Source: Pseudomonadales bacterium (GTDB taxonomy: Bacteria; Pseudomonadota; Gammaproteobacteria; Pseudomonadales; IMCC2047). Taken from it: a stretch of 64,000 nt of DNA. How positions within the stretch are numbered: position 1 is the first letter of the stretch; each line of letters begins with the position of its first letter. The position numbers were made by a program, and so were the translations under genes. The notes below the pieces were generated by a model. The model did no database searches, was not told the origin of the DNA, and worked only from the letters and a program-made list of their open reading frames with translations. Positions 29,137 to 41,943 of the stretch are shown one piece after another. The stretch is taken from positions 1,764,501-1,828,500 of the forward strand of contig JACKNY010000001.1 in assembly GCA_024234615.1 (NCBI GenBank), given 5' to 3'.

Positions 29137-30159
29137 TTAAATATTTATTTCAGAAATATCTTTCTGAATTAATTGTGGCAGACAGCTCGTCGCCTCATGT
29201 ATAGCTCGCCGAATAGCCTGTTTATAGGCAGCGATATCAGCGTTACCATGACTTTTAACCAATGTACCCTGCAGACCCAACAAACTAGCGCCATTATGCC
29301 GTTTTGGGTCTATTTGTTTAACCAGCCTGTTTAATACAGGCTTGCTAAGCATTCCAATCAGCTTGGTATACATATTTTGATGAAAATTTTGGGTCAGTAA
29401 AAGGCTCACCATTTTCGCCAACCCTTCACTGGTTTTCAGTGCGACATTTCCGACAAATCCATCACAAACGATAACGTCCGCTGCGTCCGCAAAAATATGA
29501 TCGCCTTCAACAAAACCAATATAATTGATCTGCGAGTTTCCTTGCAGCAAGCGAGCCGCCTCCTTAACCTGTTCAATACCCTTACTCGCCTCCTGCCCAA
29601 CATTTAGCAAACCTACGCGTGGATTTGGATTTTTATCCACTACCCGCGCCACAATTGAGCCCATTACGCCAAATTGATACAAATGCTGGGCATCACAGCC
29701 AACATTCGCACCTAAGTCCAGCACGTGACAGTGTCCGGTAAGAGTCGGAATCTCCCTGATAAACGCTGGACGATCTATGCCTTCATGCATACCAAGCAGT
29801 GATCGACTCAGCACCATTAACGCGCCAGTGTTACCTGCGCTCACACAGGCATCAGCATTACCTTGAGCGACGGCATCAATAGCGAGATACATAGAAGACT
29901 GTTTTTTATTACGTAATGCGTGCACAGGTTTTTCATCCATAGTGACGACTTCACTACTATGGATAACCTGAATTCTATCTTGTTGCTGCTGCGGGAGCTT
30001 GCCTAGGTGTAAGCCGATTGCGTTTCTATCACCCACTAAGAGCAGGTAAATATCGGGGTAATCCGCTAAACACTGGGCGGCGGCGGGGACGGTAGCGCGG
30101 GGACCGAAATCCCCGCCCATCGCATCAATTGCAATAGTAACTGTTTGCAAAAGAGCCAC
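29137..30159 (-). CDS. plsX: Phosphate acyltransferase PlsX
   Basis: A 340-residue enzyme that converts acyl-ACP to acyl-phosphate for the PlsY route of phospholipid synthesis. Motifs: IAIDAMGGDFGP at the N-terminus, ALRNKKQSSMYLAIDAVAQG around residue 82, VSAGNTGALMVLS near 108, and CDGFVGNVALKTSEG near 232. The likely start is GTG at 30159, since there is no ATG upstream of the conserved N-terminus. It follows rpmF by 38 bases and leads into fabD. Confidence 0.95.
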   Translation of the reverse strand: MALLQTVTIAIDAMGGDFGPRATVPAAAQCLADYPDIYLLLVGDRNAIGLHLGKLPQQQQDRIQVIHSSEVVTMDEKPVHALRNKKQSSMYLAIDAVAQGNADACVSAGNTGALMVLSRSLLGMHEGIDRPAFIREIPTLTGHCHVLDLGANVGCDAQHLYQFGVMGSIVARVVDKNPNPRVGLLNVGQEASKGIEQVKEAARLLQGNSQINYIGFVEGDHIFADAADVIVCDGFVGNVALKTSEGLAKMVSLLLTQNFHQNMYTKLIGMLSKPVLNRLVKQIDPKRHNGASLLGLQGTLVKSHGNADIAAYKQAIRRAIHEATSCLPQLIQKDISEINI

Positions 30160-30197
30160 TGAATAAGTCGTTAAACATTTTCCTGTGGCTTATTAAA

Positions 30198-30377
30198 CTA
30201 TTCTTCGTCGGTTTCTACTACTTTACGACCACGATAAAAGCCATCAGGGGTAACGTGATGACGACGGTGCACTTCACCCGTCATCGCATCAACTGACAAA
30301 GTAGCTGAAGTTAGCGCATCATGCGAACGGCGCATACCTCGGCGCGAACGTGACTTTTTATCCTGCTGTACTGCCAT
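30198..30377 (-). CDS. rpmF: 50S ribosomal protein L32
   Basis: A 59-residue basic ribosomal protein read directly from the minus strand: it begins [20 protein letters not shown] and contains [16 protein letters not shown]. The cysteines of the zinc-binding L32 form are absent, as in E. coli. It sits in the conserved yceD-rpmF-plsX order that links ribosome and lipid synthesis. Confidence 0.97.
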   Translation of the reverse strand: MAVQQDKKSRSRRGMRRSHDALTSATLSVDAMTGEVHRRHHVTPDGFYRGRKVVETDEE

Positions 30378-30442
30378 TTTTATTGCTCCACTAAAAACAA
30401 ATCGTAAAAATATTGCCTATATAATAAGAGTCATCCAAATAA

Positions 30443-30958
30443 CTACTTATCTTTTAACTGCGCCAATACCTGAAATGGATTTGGCGTTGCCGGGGCGTCA
30501 AGCGCCGCTTCATCGCCATAACTCAATTCAATACTGCATTCTCCCAAGGAGTGCTTAGCGGCGATGGGCAAGTTTAAAATCAGCTCTTCCTCGACCATTT
30601 GCCATAAAGACACTTCCGCTGAACTAAGTAGTAAGGGGTCATAATAACTCGGCAGATTCTTAACGCCATCCTCGTTAAACACTACCCCTAACTTAATTTC
30701 AGCCTCGATCTTTTCCGTCACCGGCTGCAAACATCGCTGACATTGCATAATCACTTCAGCCTGCAATGAACCCACAATGGTGCGTATTCCCTGCTCATCT
30801 TTACCAAACTGCAGCACAACCGATACTTCACCTGCATCGTCCAATAGTAAATCCCGTAAACGATGCAACTTACTCAGCGCAATCTTGCCCTGCAAATCAA
30901 TGCGTTGTTCCGACATTTTTAGCGGTTCAACTGTCTTGGGAAAGGGTGCTACCGACAT
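30443..30958 (-). CDS. yceD: YceD family (DUF177) protein
   Basis: A 171-residue cytoplasmic protein of the YceD/DUF177 family, linked in bacteria and chloroplasts to 23S rRNA accumulation. The signature IMQCQRCLQPVTEKIEAEIKLG, with its CxxC pair near residue 93, and the acidic NLPIAAKH ... C segment are visible. It precedes rpmF by 65 bases, the conserved arrangement. Confidence 0.93.
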   Translation of the reverse strand: MSVAPFPKTVEPLKMSEQRIDLQGKIALSKLHRLRDLLLDDAGEVSVVLQFGKDEQGIRTIVGSLQAEVIMQCQRCLQPVTEKIEAEIKLGVVFNEDGVKNLPSYYDPLLLSSAEVSLWQMVEEELILNLPIAAKHSLGECSIELSYGDEAALDAPATPNPFQVLAQLKDK

Positions 30959-31126
30959 AGGCGCGCAATAATAGGGGCAGAGGCCCTATATGTCAAAGAA
31001 AATCAAGGGTTTTTATCGCCAAAGCTATCTTCGTTCAGAACGCTTAAACCCTCCCGGCAAACTATAAAACCTAGCCCACATCAACTAGTGGGTTGTAGTA
31101 TTAAATTTCCTAAAATTCAGTAGTTT

Positions 31127-31714
31127 TTAATAAAATGCCTGACTGCGGTCCGTATGGTCGGTCATATCCCTAACACCTTTTAATTCAGGGATCTGCTCCA
31201 GCAATGTTTTCTCAACTCCATCCTTGAGCGTCATATCTACAGCGCTACAGCCCTGACAACCGCCCCCGAACTGCAAAATCGCAATATTATCTTCTACCAC
31301 GTCGATTAAACTTACTTCGCCACCATGGGACGCTAACATTGGGTTAACTTCAGTCCATAGTACATAATTAATCTTTTCTTCTAATGTGCTGTTTTCATTA
31401 ACCTTGGGCAGTTTCGAGTTTGGTGCTTTAATGGTCAATTGCCCACCCATGCTGTCGGCGGAAAAATCAATCACGGCATCTTCCAGGAAAGGAATACTGC
31501 TCTGCTGAATACGGACAGGGAAAGGCGTATCATCAAGCTGAATATCTCCTTCTTGCTCTTCGCCAGGACGACAATAAGCCAAACAAGTCTCAGCCTGTGG
31601 TGTGCCGGCCTGCTGTACAAAGACCCGCACGCCTATGCCCTCAGTTTCCTGTTTTGCCAACAAACCAACCAAGTAATCTTTGGCGCTTGGGGTAATATCA
31701 ATAATTTTGTCCAT
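31127..31714 (-). CDS. nfuA: Fe-S biogenesis protein NfuA
   Basis: A 195-residue carrier that delivers [4Fe-4S] clusters to target enzymes. The N-terminal two thirds are an A-type (IscA-like) domain without the full Cys set. The C-terminal Nfu domain carries CxxC in [18 protein letters not shown] near residue 150. ATG at 31714 has GAGAGG 5 bases upstream and is preferred over the adjacent GTG at 31717. It is a single gene. Several Fe-S enzymes encoded nearby (the CysI-like reductase, dienoyl-CoA reductase, DinG) are plausible clients. Confidence 0.94.
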   Translation of the reverse strand: MDKIIDITPSAKDYLVGLLAKQETEGIGVRVFVQQAGTPQAETCLAYCRPGEEQEGDIQLDDTPFPVRIQQSSIPFLEDAVIDFSADSMGGQLTIKAPNSKLPKVNENSTLEEKINYVLWTEVNPMLASHGGEVSLIDVVEDNIAILQFGGGCQGCSAVDMTLKDGVEKTLLEQIPELKGVRDMTDHTDRSQAFY

Positions 31715-31812
31715 CACAGCCTCTCAAAATGATAACCAATCTCATTGTACGCCATAGCTGGACTCGAATAAATAGTTAGCGTACATCCTTGCCCAGCCGT
31801 TGGCCGCATGCA

Positions 31813-32307
31813 TCAGTGCTCCACTCTGGTAATTTTATCCAGCAGCCCCATGGCAAATGCAGAAACAACAAAGGTGATATGGATCACCACATACCAAAGC
31901 AATTTATCATTGTCGATAGACTCCGCATTCATGAAAAGCTTTAGCAGATGAATCGAAGAAATTGCCACAATTGAAGCTGCCACCTTATTCTTGAGGCTGG
32001 CGGTATCCAGCTTCCCCAGCCAGTTCAGCTTTTCACCACCATCTTCCAAGTCCAGCTGTGAGACAAAGTTTTCATAACCCGAAAACATAACCATCACAAG
32101 CAGACCCCCTACCAGAGAAATATCAACTAAGGAGAGCACCAGAAGAATCAGTTCCATTTCGGATACCACAAAAATATTAGGTAGCACATGCACCAATTCA
32201 GTAAAAAACTTAATACCTAAAGCCAATAAGGCAAAACTAAGACCCAGATATATCGGCGCTAACAACCACCGACTTGCATACATAGTGCGTTCAAAAATCT
32301 TTTCCAT
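31813..32307 (-). CDS. yqhA: YqhA family membrane protein
   Basis: A 164-residue inner-membrane protein with three to four hydrophobic helices, of the YqhA (TIGR00645) family of unknown function. It matches the start [20 protein letters not shown], the central [10 protein letters not shown] followed by KLNWLGKLD, and [15 protein letters not shown]. It is a single gene divergent from metH, and the 40-bp palindrome lies in the gap between them. Confidence 0.88.
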   Translation of the reverse strand: MEKIFERTMYASRWLLAPIYLGLSFALLALGIKFFTELVHVLPNIFVVSEMELILLVLSLVDISLVGGLLVMVMFSGYENFVSQLDLEDGGEKLNWLGKLDTASLKNKVAASIVAISSIHLLKLFMNAESIDNDKLLWYVVIHITFVVSAFAMGLLDKITRVEH

Positions 32308-32623
32308 AATTTATCCAATGACCTTTTGTAATAATTGCTCTGTTTAGAATTCAGTTTGAAGGTCGCGATTCTATCGAACCTTGGCATCGGGATCGAGAGA
32401 TCGAATCGCTTTCATTTGCTTTTAACCAGCATAACTTCCTTATCATCACAATCAAACCTATATCAAAATATTTTGATATAGGTTTGATTAACCTCTCCTC
32501 TAATGCTATAAAGTCTTCCTAGTTAAAAATGAAAGCTATGCTCTATCTATATTATTCAACAGCGCCCTTTTAGATTTGATAACATCATTTCTGCCAAACC
32601 CATTTATATATAAAGGATCTTCC
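32308..32623. other. Intergenic region between yqhA and metH
   Basis: 316 bases between divergent genes. It contains the perfect 40-bp palindrome at 32450-32489. I looked for a SAM or cobalamin riboswitch upstream of metH and saw no recognisable core such as a B12 box. I also see no MetJ box tandem. The metH ribosome-binding site AGGA is at 32614-32617. Confidence 0.55.
32450..32489. repeat. Perfect 40-bp palindrome upstream of metH
   Basis: Bases 32450-32469 (beginning AATCAAACCTATATC) are the exact reverse complement of 32470-32489 (ending GATATAGGTTTGATT). The next outward pair (C32449, A32490) does not match, so the palindrome is exactly 40 bp. It is AT-rich, has no spacer, and lacks a T tract on either side, so it is not a standard terminator. 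It may be an operator for a dimeric or tetrameric regulator, or a cruciform-forming site, about 135 bases upstream of the metH ATG. Confidence 0.9.
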
Positions 32624-35600
32624 ATGCCTATCAACAACGATCGAATTACACTGCTAAAAAACGCATTGAAGGATCGTATTTTGATTCTTGATGGTGGCAT
32701 GGGCACGATGATTCAAAGTCACAGCCTAGAAGAGGCCGATTATGCGGGCGAGCGTTTTCACGATTTTAGTCACTCACTCAAAGGCAATAACGACCTACTC
32801 TCTATTACTCAGCCGCAGATAATTAAAGATATCCACCGGGCTTACCTACAAGCGGGTGCAGATATTCTGGAGACCAACACCTTTAATTCTAGCCGTATTG
32901 CACAGGCCGATTATGCTCTGGAAGAGACCGTTTATGAACTGAATTTGCAAGGAGCACGCTTAGCTCGCTCCGTCGCCGATGAGTTCACTCAAAAGCAACC
33001 CAACAAACCGCGTTTTGTCGCTGGTGTTCTTGGGCCAACCAATCGCACCGCCACTTTATCGCCAGATGTTAATAATCCAGGGTTCCGCAATGTTTCTTTC
33101 GATGAGTTAGCGTCCAATTATCATGAAGCAACTGCAGCTCTAGTTGAGGGTGGCGTTGATATTATTCTAATCGAAACAGTGTTTGATACGCTTAACGCAA
33201 AAGCAGCTATTTATGCAGTACAGCAATACTTTGACGAGCAAGGTTTTAGATTACCAATCATGATTTCCGGTACTATCACTGACGCCAGCGGTCGTACCCT
33301 CTCAGGGCAGACTACCGAAGCCTTTTGGAATTCCGTGGTGCATGCAAAGCCACTCTCAATTGGCTTAAACTGCGCCTTAGGTGCAGAAGATTTGCGTCCA
33401 TACTTGGAAGAACTCGCCAATAAAGCAGACACCTACGTCAGTGCTCACCCAAATGCCGGCCTACCAAATGAATTTGGCGAGTATGACCAAACCGATCAGG
33501 AAATGGCCGCTATCATTCTAGAGTTTGCACAATCAGGTTTTTTAAATATTGTCGGTGGTTGTTGCGGTACAACACCAGCGCACATTCGCGCAATTGCAAT
33601 AGCATTAGATGGAAAGACACCACGAAAAATTCCTAAATTACCTGTTGCCTGCCGTCTAAGCGGCCTGGAAGCCTTTAATTTTGATAAATCCTCGCTATTC
33701 ATTAATGTCGGCGAGCGCACCAATATCACCGGCTCAGCCAAATTTAAACGCCTAATCCTAGAGGAAGACTACGATACCGCCTTGGATGTTGCGCGAGAAC
33801 AGGTTGAAAATGGTGCCCAAATTATCGACATCAACATGGATGAGGGCATGCTTGACTCCAAACAGGCCATGGTTAAATTTCTCCACCTGGTTGCAGCCGA
33901 ACCAGATATCTCAAAAGTCCCCATTATGGTGGACTCATCCAAATGGGAAGTCATTGAAGCCGGATTGAAATGCATCCAGGGCAAGGCTGTAGTGAACTCC
34001 ATTAGCATGAAAGAGGGCGAACAAGCCTTTATTGAACAAGCGCGCAAATGTTTGCACTATGGTGCAGCGGTGATTGTCATGGCCTTCGACGAACAAGGTC
34101 AGGCGGACACAGCACAGCGAAAAATAGATATTTGTAAAAAATCCTACGAGATACTGGTTAATCAGGTTGGGTTCGCACCACAAGATATTATTTTCGATCC
34201 CAATATTTTTGCCATCGCCACAGGTATCGAAGAACACAATAACTATGCTGTCGACTTTATTGAAGCAACCCGCTGGATCAAGCAAAACTTACCCTATGCG
34301 TCCGTATCCGGCGGCGTCAGCAACGTCTCTTTCTCCTTCCGTGGTAATAATCCGGTGCGCGAGGCCATTCACTCAGTATTTCTATACCACGCGATTCAAG
34401 CCGGTCTGAGTATGGGAATCGTCAACGCTGGTCAATTAGCAGTTTACGACGATCTCCCTAAGGAATTAAAAAAATGTGTGGAAGATGTGGTGCTGAACCG
34501 CTCACCCGATGCCACCGAAAATTTACTGAAAATTGCTGACGATTTCCGCGATGATGGCAGCATCAAGGAAGTACAGACCGAGGAATGGCGGGAATGGCCG
34601 GTAAACAAACGTCTCGAGCATGCTCTGATCAAAGGCATAACCAGCTACATCAATGAAGATACTGAAGAGGCGCGCCTACAAGCGGATAAGCCCATCAAGG
34701 TCATTGAAGGTCCGCTCATGGATGGTATGAATGTAGTCGGCGATTTGTTCGGCTCCGGCAAAATGTTTCTACCTCAGGTGGTGAAAAGCGCACGCGTGAT
34801 GAAACAGTCAGTCGCCTATCTGTTACCTTTTATCGAGGCAGAAAAAGACACCTCATCAGTGCGGCGCAAGGGTAAAATTTTAATGGCCACCGTAAAGGGC
34901 GACGTCCACGATATCGGCAAAAATATTGTCGGCGTCGTATTGCAGTGCAACAACTATGAGGTGATTGATCTTGGTGTGATGGTGCCCTGCGAGAAAATAC
35001 TGAAAACAGCACGCGAGGAACAGGTAGACATTATTGGGCTGAGCGGACTGATTACACCATCCTTGGATGAGATGGTCCATGTGACAAAAGAAATGCAACG
35101 ACTGGCGTTTGATATACCACTGATGATCGGTGGCGCGACCACGTCAAAAGCGCATACCGCTGTTAAAATTGAACCCCAGTATCAAAATGATGCGACTGTC
35201 TATGTAGCGGATGCCTCACGTAGCGTAGGTATCGCCTCCCTGCTACTCAATCAGGAGCAAAAACCTGAGTTTGTACAAGCCCGTCGCAAAGAGTACGCAG
35301 AGGTGCGTGAACGCAACCAAAATCGTCGTCCTAAAACCAAGCTACTCAGCTATCAAGCCGCCTGTGAGAATTCGCTAAAGACCGACTGGGCAAGCTATCA
35401 ACCACCACGGCCAAACTTCTTAGGTATCAAGGTATTCGATGATTATCCTTTAACCGAGCTGATCGATTATATTGATTGGACACCATTCTTTATTACCTGG
35501 GAGCTAGGTGGAAAATATCCCAAGATCTTTAAGGATGAGAAGATTGGCGAACAAGCTAAAGTTTTGTTTGACGACGCACAGCAATTACTCCGGCGCATGA

Positions 35601-36325
35601 TTGATGAAAAACTCATTCAAGCCAAAGCGGTGATCGGTTTATGGCCTGCCAACCGTGTGAATAAGGATGACATCGAAGTTTATCAGGATGAATCACGCCA
35701 ACAGACCGCCATAAAACTCCACCATTTGCGCCAGCAAACAGACAAACCCAACGATAACCCCAACTATTCCCTGGCCGATTTAATCGCACCCAAGGAAACA
35801 GGTATTTCCGATTTTATCGGAGGTTTTGTGGTCACCACTGGCATCGGAGTACCAGAGCTTGTTGCACAATTTGAAGCAGCCCATGATGACTATAATGCCA
35901 TCATGGTTAAAGCCCTTGCCGATCGTCTGGCGGAAGCCTTTGCCGAAAGAATGCATGAACGGGTGCGCAAGGAATTTTGGGGCTATGGCGGCAACGAAAA
36001 CTTAACAAATGACCAACTGATCAAAGAGAGTTACCAAGGTATCCGGCCAGCACCAGGCTATCCCGCCTGCCCTGATCATACCGAAAAAGCTACACTTTTT
36101 AATTTGTTGTCTGCAGAACAACACACTGGGGTGTCTCTTACCGAAAGCTTCGCCATGTCGCCTGCGGCATCGGTCAGTGGCTGGTACTTTTCACACCCAG
36201 AATCAAATTACTTTGGTGTCGGCAAAATTGACCGCGACCAGGTTGCGGACTTAGCCGCTCGCAAGAATATGGACGTAGAACAACTGGAACGGTGGCTTGC
36301 TGCCAACCTTGTTTATGAAAACTGA
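32624..36325 (+). CDS. metH: Cobalamin-dependent methionine synthase
   Basis: A 1233-residue four-module enzyme that methylates homocysteine from methyl-tetrahydrofolate through cobalamin. The homocysteine domain (about 1-330) has [11 protein letters not shown] and the zinc-site [11 protein letters not shown]. The pterin domain (about 350-620) has [16 protein letters not shown]. The cobalamin domain (about 640-880) has the DxHxxG motif in [15 protein letters not shown]. The SAM-reactivation domain has [12 protein letters not shown] near 1155. ATG at 32624 has AGGA 6 bases upstream; an in-frame TTG at 32576 lacks support. It is full length. Confidence 0.97.
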   Translation: MPINNDRITLLKNALKDRILILDGGMGTMIQSHSLEEADYAGERFHDFSHSLKGNNDLLSITQPQIIKDIHRAYLQAGADILETNTFNSSRIAQADYALEETVYELNLQGARLARSVADEFTQKQPNKPRFVAGVLGPTNRTATLSPDVNNPGFRNVSFDELASNYHEATAALVEGGVDIILIETVFDTLNAKAAIYAVQQYFDEQGFRLPIMISGTITDASGRTLSGQTTEAFWNSVVHAKPLSIGLNCALGAEDLRPYLEELANKADTYVSAHPNAGLPNEFGEYDQTDQEMAAIILEFAQSGFLNIVGGCCGTTPAHIRAIAIALDGKTPRKIPKLPVACRLSGLEAFNFDKSSLFINVGERTNITGSAKFKRLILEEDYDTALDVAREQVENGAQIIDINMDEGMLDSKQAMVKFLHLVAAEPDISKVPIMVDSSKWEVIEAGLKCIQGKAVVNSISMKEGEQAFIEQARKCLHYGAAVIVMAFDEQGQADTAQRKIDICKKSYEILVNQVGFAPQDIIFDPNIFAIATGIEEHNNYAVDFIEATRWIKQNLPYASVSGGVSNVSFSFRGNNPVREAIHSVFLYHAIQAGLSMGIVNAGQLAVYDDLPKELKKCVEDVVLNRSPDATENLLKIADDFRDDGSIKEVQTEEWREWPVNKRLEHALIKGITSYINEDTEEARLQADKPIKVIEGPLMDGMNVVGDLFGSGKMFLPQVVKSARVMKQSVAYLLPFIEAEKDTSSVRRKGKILMATVKGDVHDIGKNIVGVVLQCNNYEVIDLGVMVPCEKILKTAREEQVDIIGLSGLITPSLDEMVHVTKEMQRLAFDIPLMIGGATTSKAHTAVKIEPQYQNDATVYVADASRSVGIASLLLNQEQKPEFVQARRKEYAEVRERNQNRRPKTKLLSYQAACENSLKTDWASYQPPRPNFLGIKVFDDYPLTELIDYIDWTPFFITWELGGKYPKIFKDEKIGEQAKVLFDDAQQLLRRMIDEKLIQAKAVIGLWPANRVNKDDIEVYQDESRQQTAIKLHHLRQQTDKPNDNPNYSLADLIAPKETGISDFIGGFVVTTGIGVPELVAQFEAAHDDYNAIMVKALADRLAEAFAERMHERVRKEFWGYGGNENLTNDQLIKESYQGIRPAPGYPACPDHTEKATLFNLLSAEQHTGVSLTESFAMSPAASVSGWYFSHPESNYFGVGKIDRDQVADLAARKNMDVEQLERWLAANLVYEN

Positions 36326-36367
36326 GCTGATGAAAGCTAAACCTAAAACCAGAACAGGCGAATGCAA

Positions 36368-36586
36368 ATGAGCGTAAATAAAGATCCAGATAAATTAACA
36401 TTATGGCAGGTTATTTCCAGTGTCTTAGCCGCCGCCATTGGCGTACAAAGCCATAAAAATCGCGAACGTGATTTCACCAAAGCCAAACCAGGTACCTATA
36501 TTGCCGCTGGCATTGTGTTTACCCTGGTCTTTATCTTTACTTTAGTGATTATTGTGCGATTTGTATTGAGCTCAACTGGCGGCTAA
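36368..36586 (+). CDS. DUF2970 small membrane protein
   Basis: A 72-residue protein of the DUF2970 family: LTLWQVISSVLAAAIGVQS, then NRERDF, then one transmembrane helix ending IVRFVLSS. The function is unknown. ATG at 36368 is preferred over ATG at 36362 because AGG lies 9 bases upstream rather than 3. It starts 42 bases after metH, so it may be read through from it. Confidence 0.8.
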   Translation: MSVNKDPDKLTLWQVISSVLAAAIGVQSHKNRERDFTKAKPGTYIAAGIVFTLVFIFTLVIIVRFVLSSTGG

Positions 36587-36750
36587 GCAAGGCTAAACCG
36601 GAATCTCAACAAGACCTGTTCATTCTTCCGCTATCGCTACAAACTGGTTCTAAAGATATAAGAATTTGATGTTTTATAGAACAACTGGAACCAAGTATGA
36701 TGCCCTCCCAGCGAGTAATTTACTTCTGACCATAGGAATTTTGTTAAGTC

Positions 36751-38409
36751 ATGTATGTTTACGATGAATGCGATCAACAAATACTGAATGATCGCGTCGC
36801 CCAGTTTCGAGACCAAATGCAACGGTTTTTGGCTGGCAAAATAAGCGGTGATGAATTTCTCCCGCTACGCCTGCAAAATGGGCTTTATATTCAACGACAT
36901 GCGCCGATGCTGCGTATCGCTGTCCCCTATGGCATGTTGTCAGCAAAGCAGATGCGCATGTTAGCGCACGTCGCCCGGACTTACGATAAAGGCTATGGCC
37001 ATTTCAGTACGCGTCAAAATATGCAACTGCACTGGCCTAAGCTCGAACAGGTACCCGATATTTTGGCGGATCTGGCAAGCGTGCAGATGCATTCGATTCA
37101 GACCAGCGGTAATTGCATTCGAAATACCACGACTGACCAATTTGCCGGTGTTGCCCGGGATGAAATCGAAGATCCTCGCCCCTATTGCGAACTGATTCGT
37201 CAATGGTCAACCTTCCACCCGGAGTTCGCTTATCTCCCGCGCAAGTTTAAGATTGCGGTCAATGCGGTTCCAAGTGCTGATCGTGCAGCGACAATGGTGC
37301 ACGATATCGGACTTCATATCGTCACTAATCAAGCCGATGAAAACGGCTTTAAAGTGTTTGTCGGCGGCGGCTTAGGCCGCACACCGGTAATCGCTAGCCA
37401 GGTACGCGACTTCTTACCGAAAGAGCATTTACTGACCTACCTGGAAGCGATTCTGCGGGTGTATAACCGCTACGGCCGACGCGATAACAAACACAAGGCA
37501 CGTATTAAAATTCTGGTGCGCGCGCTGACACCTGAAAAGTTTACGGCAATGGTTGAGCAAGAGTGGGCGCAAATTAAAGACAGCCCAAGTACCGTCACCG
37601 TGGCCGAAATTGAACGTTTAAAATCGTTCTTTACGGAGCCTGATTACGAAACACTACCCGAAAATGATGCCTCTTTTGAAGCCCATAAATCTGAAAATAA
37701 GTTTTTTGCCAACTGGGCTAAGCGTAACGTTTATCCCCATAAAAAACCGGGCTATGCCGCTGTCACGCTGAGCCTTAAAAAAACTGGCATTGCCCCGGGT
37801 GACGCCACTCATGAGCAAATGGACACTATGGCCGATCTCGCCGAACGCTATAGCTTTGGTGAATTACGCGTCAGCCATGAGCAAAACATCGTTTTGGCTG
37901 ATGTAAAGCAATCTGACCTTTATGATCTCTGGCAGGACGCCAAACGATATGGCTTCGCGACACCTAATTTGGGGTTGTTAACTGACATGATATGCTGTCC
38001 TGGCGGTGATTTTTGTGCCTTGGCAAATGCTAAATCCATCCCGATTGCCCAGCAAATTCAGGAACGCTTTAACGATCTTGATTATCTTTACGACATCGGC
38101 GATCTTGACCTCAATATTTCCGGTTGCATGAATGCCTGTGGCCACCACCATGTGGGCAATATCGGCATTCTCGGCGTCGATAAAAAGGGGGCTGAATTTT
38201 ATCAAATCTCGTTGGGCGGCTCCTCTGGTATAGACGCCTCTCTCGGCAGTATCTTAGGTCCATCATTCAGCGAAGATGTCGTTGCAGATGTGATTGAAAA
38301 GATAGTCGATGTCTATATTGAAAACCGTGTTGAAGAAGAGTGTTTTATTGATACCTATCGTCGCATCGGGCTTGATCCTTTTAAGCAACAGGTTTACAAC
38401 AATGCTTAG
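36751..38409 (+). CDS. cysI: Nitrite/sulfite reductase, siroheme hemoprotein (CysI-like)
   Basis: A 552-residue siroheme/[4Fe-4S] reductase with two ferredoxin-like half-domains and two catalytic domains. GHFSTRQNMQLHWP near residue 90 is the substrate-side Arg motif. The cluster cysteines are in CPGGDFCALANAKS near residue 415 and SGCMNACGHHHVGNIG near residue 453. The likely role is assimilatory reduction of sulfite to sulfide. It is paired with a DUF934 gene that overlaps its stop, as in Pseudomonas. Family motifs alone do not separate sulfite from nitrite as substrate; the neighbour favours sulfite. Confidence 0.85.
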   Translation: MYVYDECDQQILNDRVAQFRDQMQRFLAGKISGDEFLPLRLQNGLYIQRHAPMLRIAVPYGMLSAKQMRMLAHVARTYDKGYGHFSTRQNMQLHWPKLEQVPDILADLASVQMHSIQTSGNCIRNTTTDQFAGVARDEIEDPRPYCELIRQWSTFHPEFAYLPRKFKIAVNAVPSADRAATMVHDIGLHIVTNQADENGFKVFVGGGLGRTPVIASQVRDFLPKEHLLTYLEAILRVYNRYGRRDNKHKARIKILVRALTPEKFTAMVEQEWAQIKDSPSTVTVAEIERLKSFFTEPDYETLPENDASFEAHKSENKFFANWAKRNVYPHKKPGYAAVTLSLKKTGIAPGDATHEQMDTMADLAERYSFGELRVSHEQNIVLADVKQSDLYDLWQDAKRYGFATPNLGLLTDMICCPGGDFCALANAKSIPIAQQIQERFNDLDYLYDIGDLDLNISGCMNACGHHHVGNIGILGVDKKGAEFYQISLGGSSGIDASLGSILGPSFSEDVVADVIEKIVDVYIENRVEEECFIDTYRRIGLDPFKQQVYNNA

Positions 38410-38917
38410 TGATATGACAAAACAGAGCATCATCAAAGATGGCGCAATTCAGCAAAATAGCTGGCAGTTAATAAACCCGTCAGAGTCAGGTGAATACCAA
38501 CTTCCTAACAGCGGTGACATTATCGTCCCACTGAAACTTTGGCAAAATCAAGCCGAGCTTCTCGAACAACATTCAGGCAAAGTGGGGATCTGGATTAACA
38601 GCGACGAAGAGCCGGAATGGATTGCAGACAGGCTGCAAAAACTCCCATTAATTGCCATTAATTTCCCTATTTTTACTGATGGCAGAGGATACTCCTACGC
38701 GCGCCTGCTTAGAGAACGCTATGGTTTTCAAGGAGAAATTCGCGCCATCGGCGATGTCACGCAGGATCAATTGTTTTATATGCGTCGCTGCGGCTTTGAT
38801 AGCTTTTCGTTAAAGGAGGGCAAAGAAATTGAGCCCGCTTTAAATAGCCTGACCTCAATCAGCCATTCTTACCAGGCCGCCGTTGATCAACCACAACCCC
38901 TTTTCAGACGCCGCTAA
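38402..38917 (+). CDS. DUF934 family protein, partner of CysI-like reductase
   Basis: A 171-residue protein matching DUF934, which is almost always next to a CysI-type sulfite reductase and is presumed to help in sulfate assimilation. WINSDEEPEWIADRL and INFPIFTDGRGYSYARLLRERYGF, then DQLFYMRRCGFDSF, are the family core. ATG at 38402 overlaps the reductase stop by 8 bases; ATG at 38414 is an alternative. Overlap implies translational coupling. Confidence 0.85.
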   Translation: MLSDMTKQSIIKDGAIQQNSWQLINPSESGEYQLPNSGDIIVPLKLWQNQAELLEQHSGKVGIWINSDEEPEWIADRLQKLPLIAINFPIFTDGRGYSYARLLRERYGFQGEIRAIGDVTQDQLFYMRRCGFDSFSLKEGKEIEPALNSLTSISHSYQAAVDQPQPLFRRR

Positions 38918-39091
38918 GCCAATTGGTCACACCGATTTGGCTGGATTACCAGCCAAATTAATTCATATCGCTTGAAATGCCCCTCACCCTATTTATACTG
39001 CGGATTAACGCCAAGCTATAAATGCGAGGCAGCAGCCAAATTGATCGATCCAACAACCCTATAGACTTCGCTAACCACGAGGAGAGCCCGC

Positions 39092-39355
39092 ATGAAAATG
39101 AAAATCAATATCGATATTGACCTCTCACCCAAGGAAGCCCGTGAAATGCTGGGTTTGCCAGACATAGAGCCTATGCAAAAAGCGACAATGAAAAAAATTC
39201 AAGAAAAAATAGACCAGGGCATTGAGGAAATGAGCGATCCAGAATTATTACTAAAGCGCTACCTGCCACTGGGAATTCAGGGTATCGAACAGTTTCAGCA
39301 GTTCATGTCGATGGCGGCAAAAGCGGCCACAGGCAAAAGCAACAAAGACGACTAG
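39092..39355 (+). CDS. DUF6489 family small protein
   Basis: An 87-residue, highly charged helical protein: MKMKINIDIDLSPKEAREML, LPDIEPMQKATMKKIQEK, then LLLKRYLPLGIQGIEQFQQF. I recognise it as DUF6489-like, common in Cellvibrionales and Halieaceae and similar in feel to phasin or polyhydroxyalkanoate-associated helical proteins, but no function is known. It has a strong ribosome-binding site (GAGGAGAG before ATG). It lies 83 bases before the dienoyl-CoA reductase gene. Confidence 0.7.
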   Translation: MKMKINIDIDLSPKEAREMLGLPDIEPMQKATMKKIQEKIDQGIEEMSDPELLLKRYLPLGIQGIEQFQQFMSMAAKAATGKSNKDD

Positions 39356-39378
39356 TTCTGCCAGAAATTTCTGGTTAA

Positions 39379-41463
<2,085 letters not shown>

Positions 41464-41496
41464 ATGACACTTTAATTAACAATAAGAAGGTACCCG

Positions 41497-41916
41497 ATGA
41501 AAACGACAGGCTTTGATATCATCGCAGCCCAACAGCTACTCAAAGAAGGGTTTGCGCCGTGGGTTCAAGAATTGGACATTCACTTCGACAAGGTCGCCGA
41601 AGGGCAGGCAATCCTCAGAGTGCCCGCAGCAGAGCAGCTTAACCGGATCGGTGGTACTGTGTGCGGACAAGCCATCATGGCATTAGCGGACACCGCCATG
41701 GTCTTTGCGGTTTGTTCGGCGGTAGATGCCTATGTGCCTATGACCACCGTATCGCAATCTTCTTCTTTCCTACGCCCCGCAGCAGATGCAGACCTCATTG
41801 CCCACGCTAAAATTATTAAACAAGGACGTAGCATCGTTTACGGAGAAGTGAACCTTTACACGGAACGACCGGACAAACCCATCGCGCATATTACCAGCAC
41901 CTATATGCTGCTCTAG
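41497..41916 (+). CDS. PaaI-like hotdog-fold thioesterase
   Basis: A 139-residue hotdog-fold protein. The helix region GGTVCGQAIMALADTAMVFAV (around 52-72) and VSQSSSFLRPA near residue 90 follow the PaaI/YbgC-like thioesterase pattern, with the usual catalytic Asp/Glu presumably Asp66 in ALADTAM. It probably hydrolyses acyl-CoA. It is 33 bases after fadH, so probably removes dead-end acyl-CoA during fatty-acid breakdown; the substrate is unknown. Confidence 0.85.
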   Translation: MKTTGFDIIAAQQLLKEGFAPWVQELDIHFDKVAEGQAILRVPAAEQLNRIGGTVCGQAIMALADTAMVFAVCSAVDAYVPMTTVSQSSSFLRPAADADLIAHAKIIKQGRSIVYGEVNLYTERPDKPIAHITSTYMLL

Positions 41917-41943
41917 CGATATACAGGTTCTAAGAGGAATGTT

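Noticed and set aside
32308..32623. SAM or cobalamin riboswitch before metH
   Set aside because: I looked for the conserved cores (such as the B12 box) and saw none; only the palindrome stands out.
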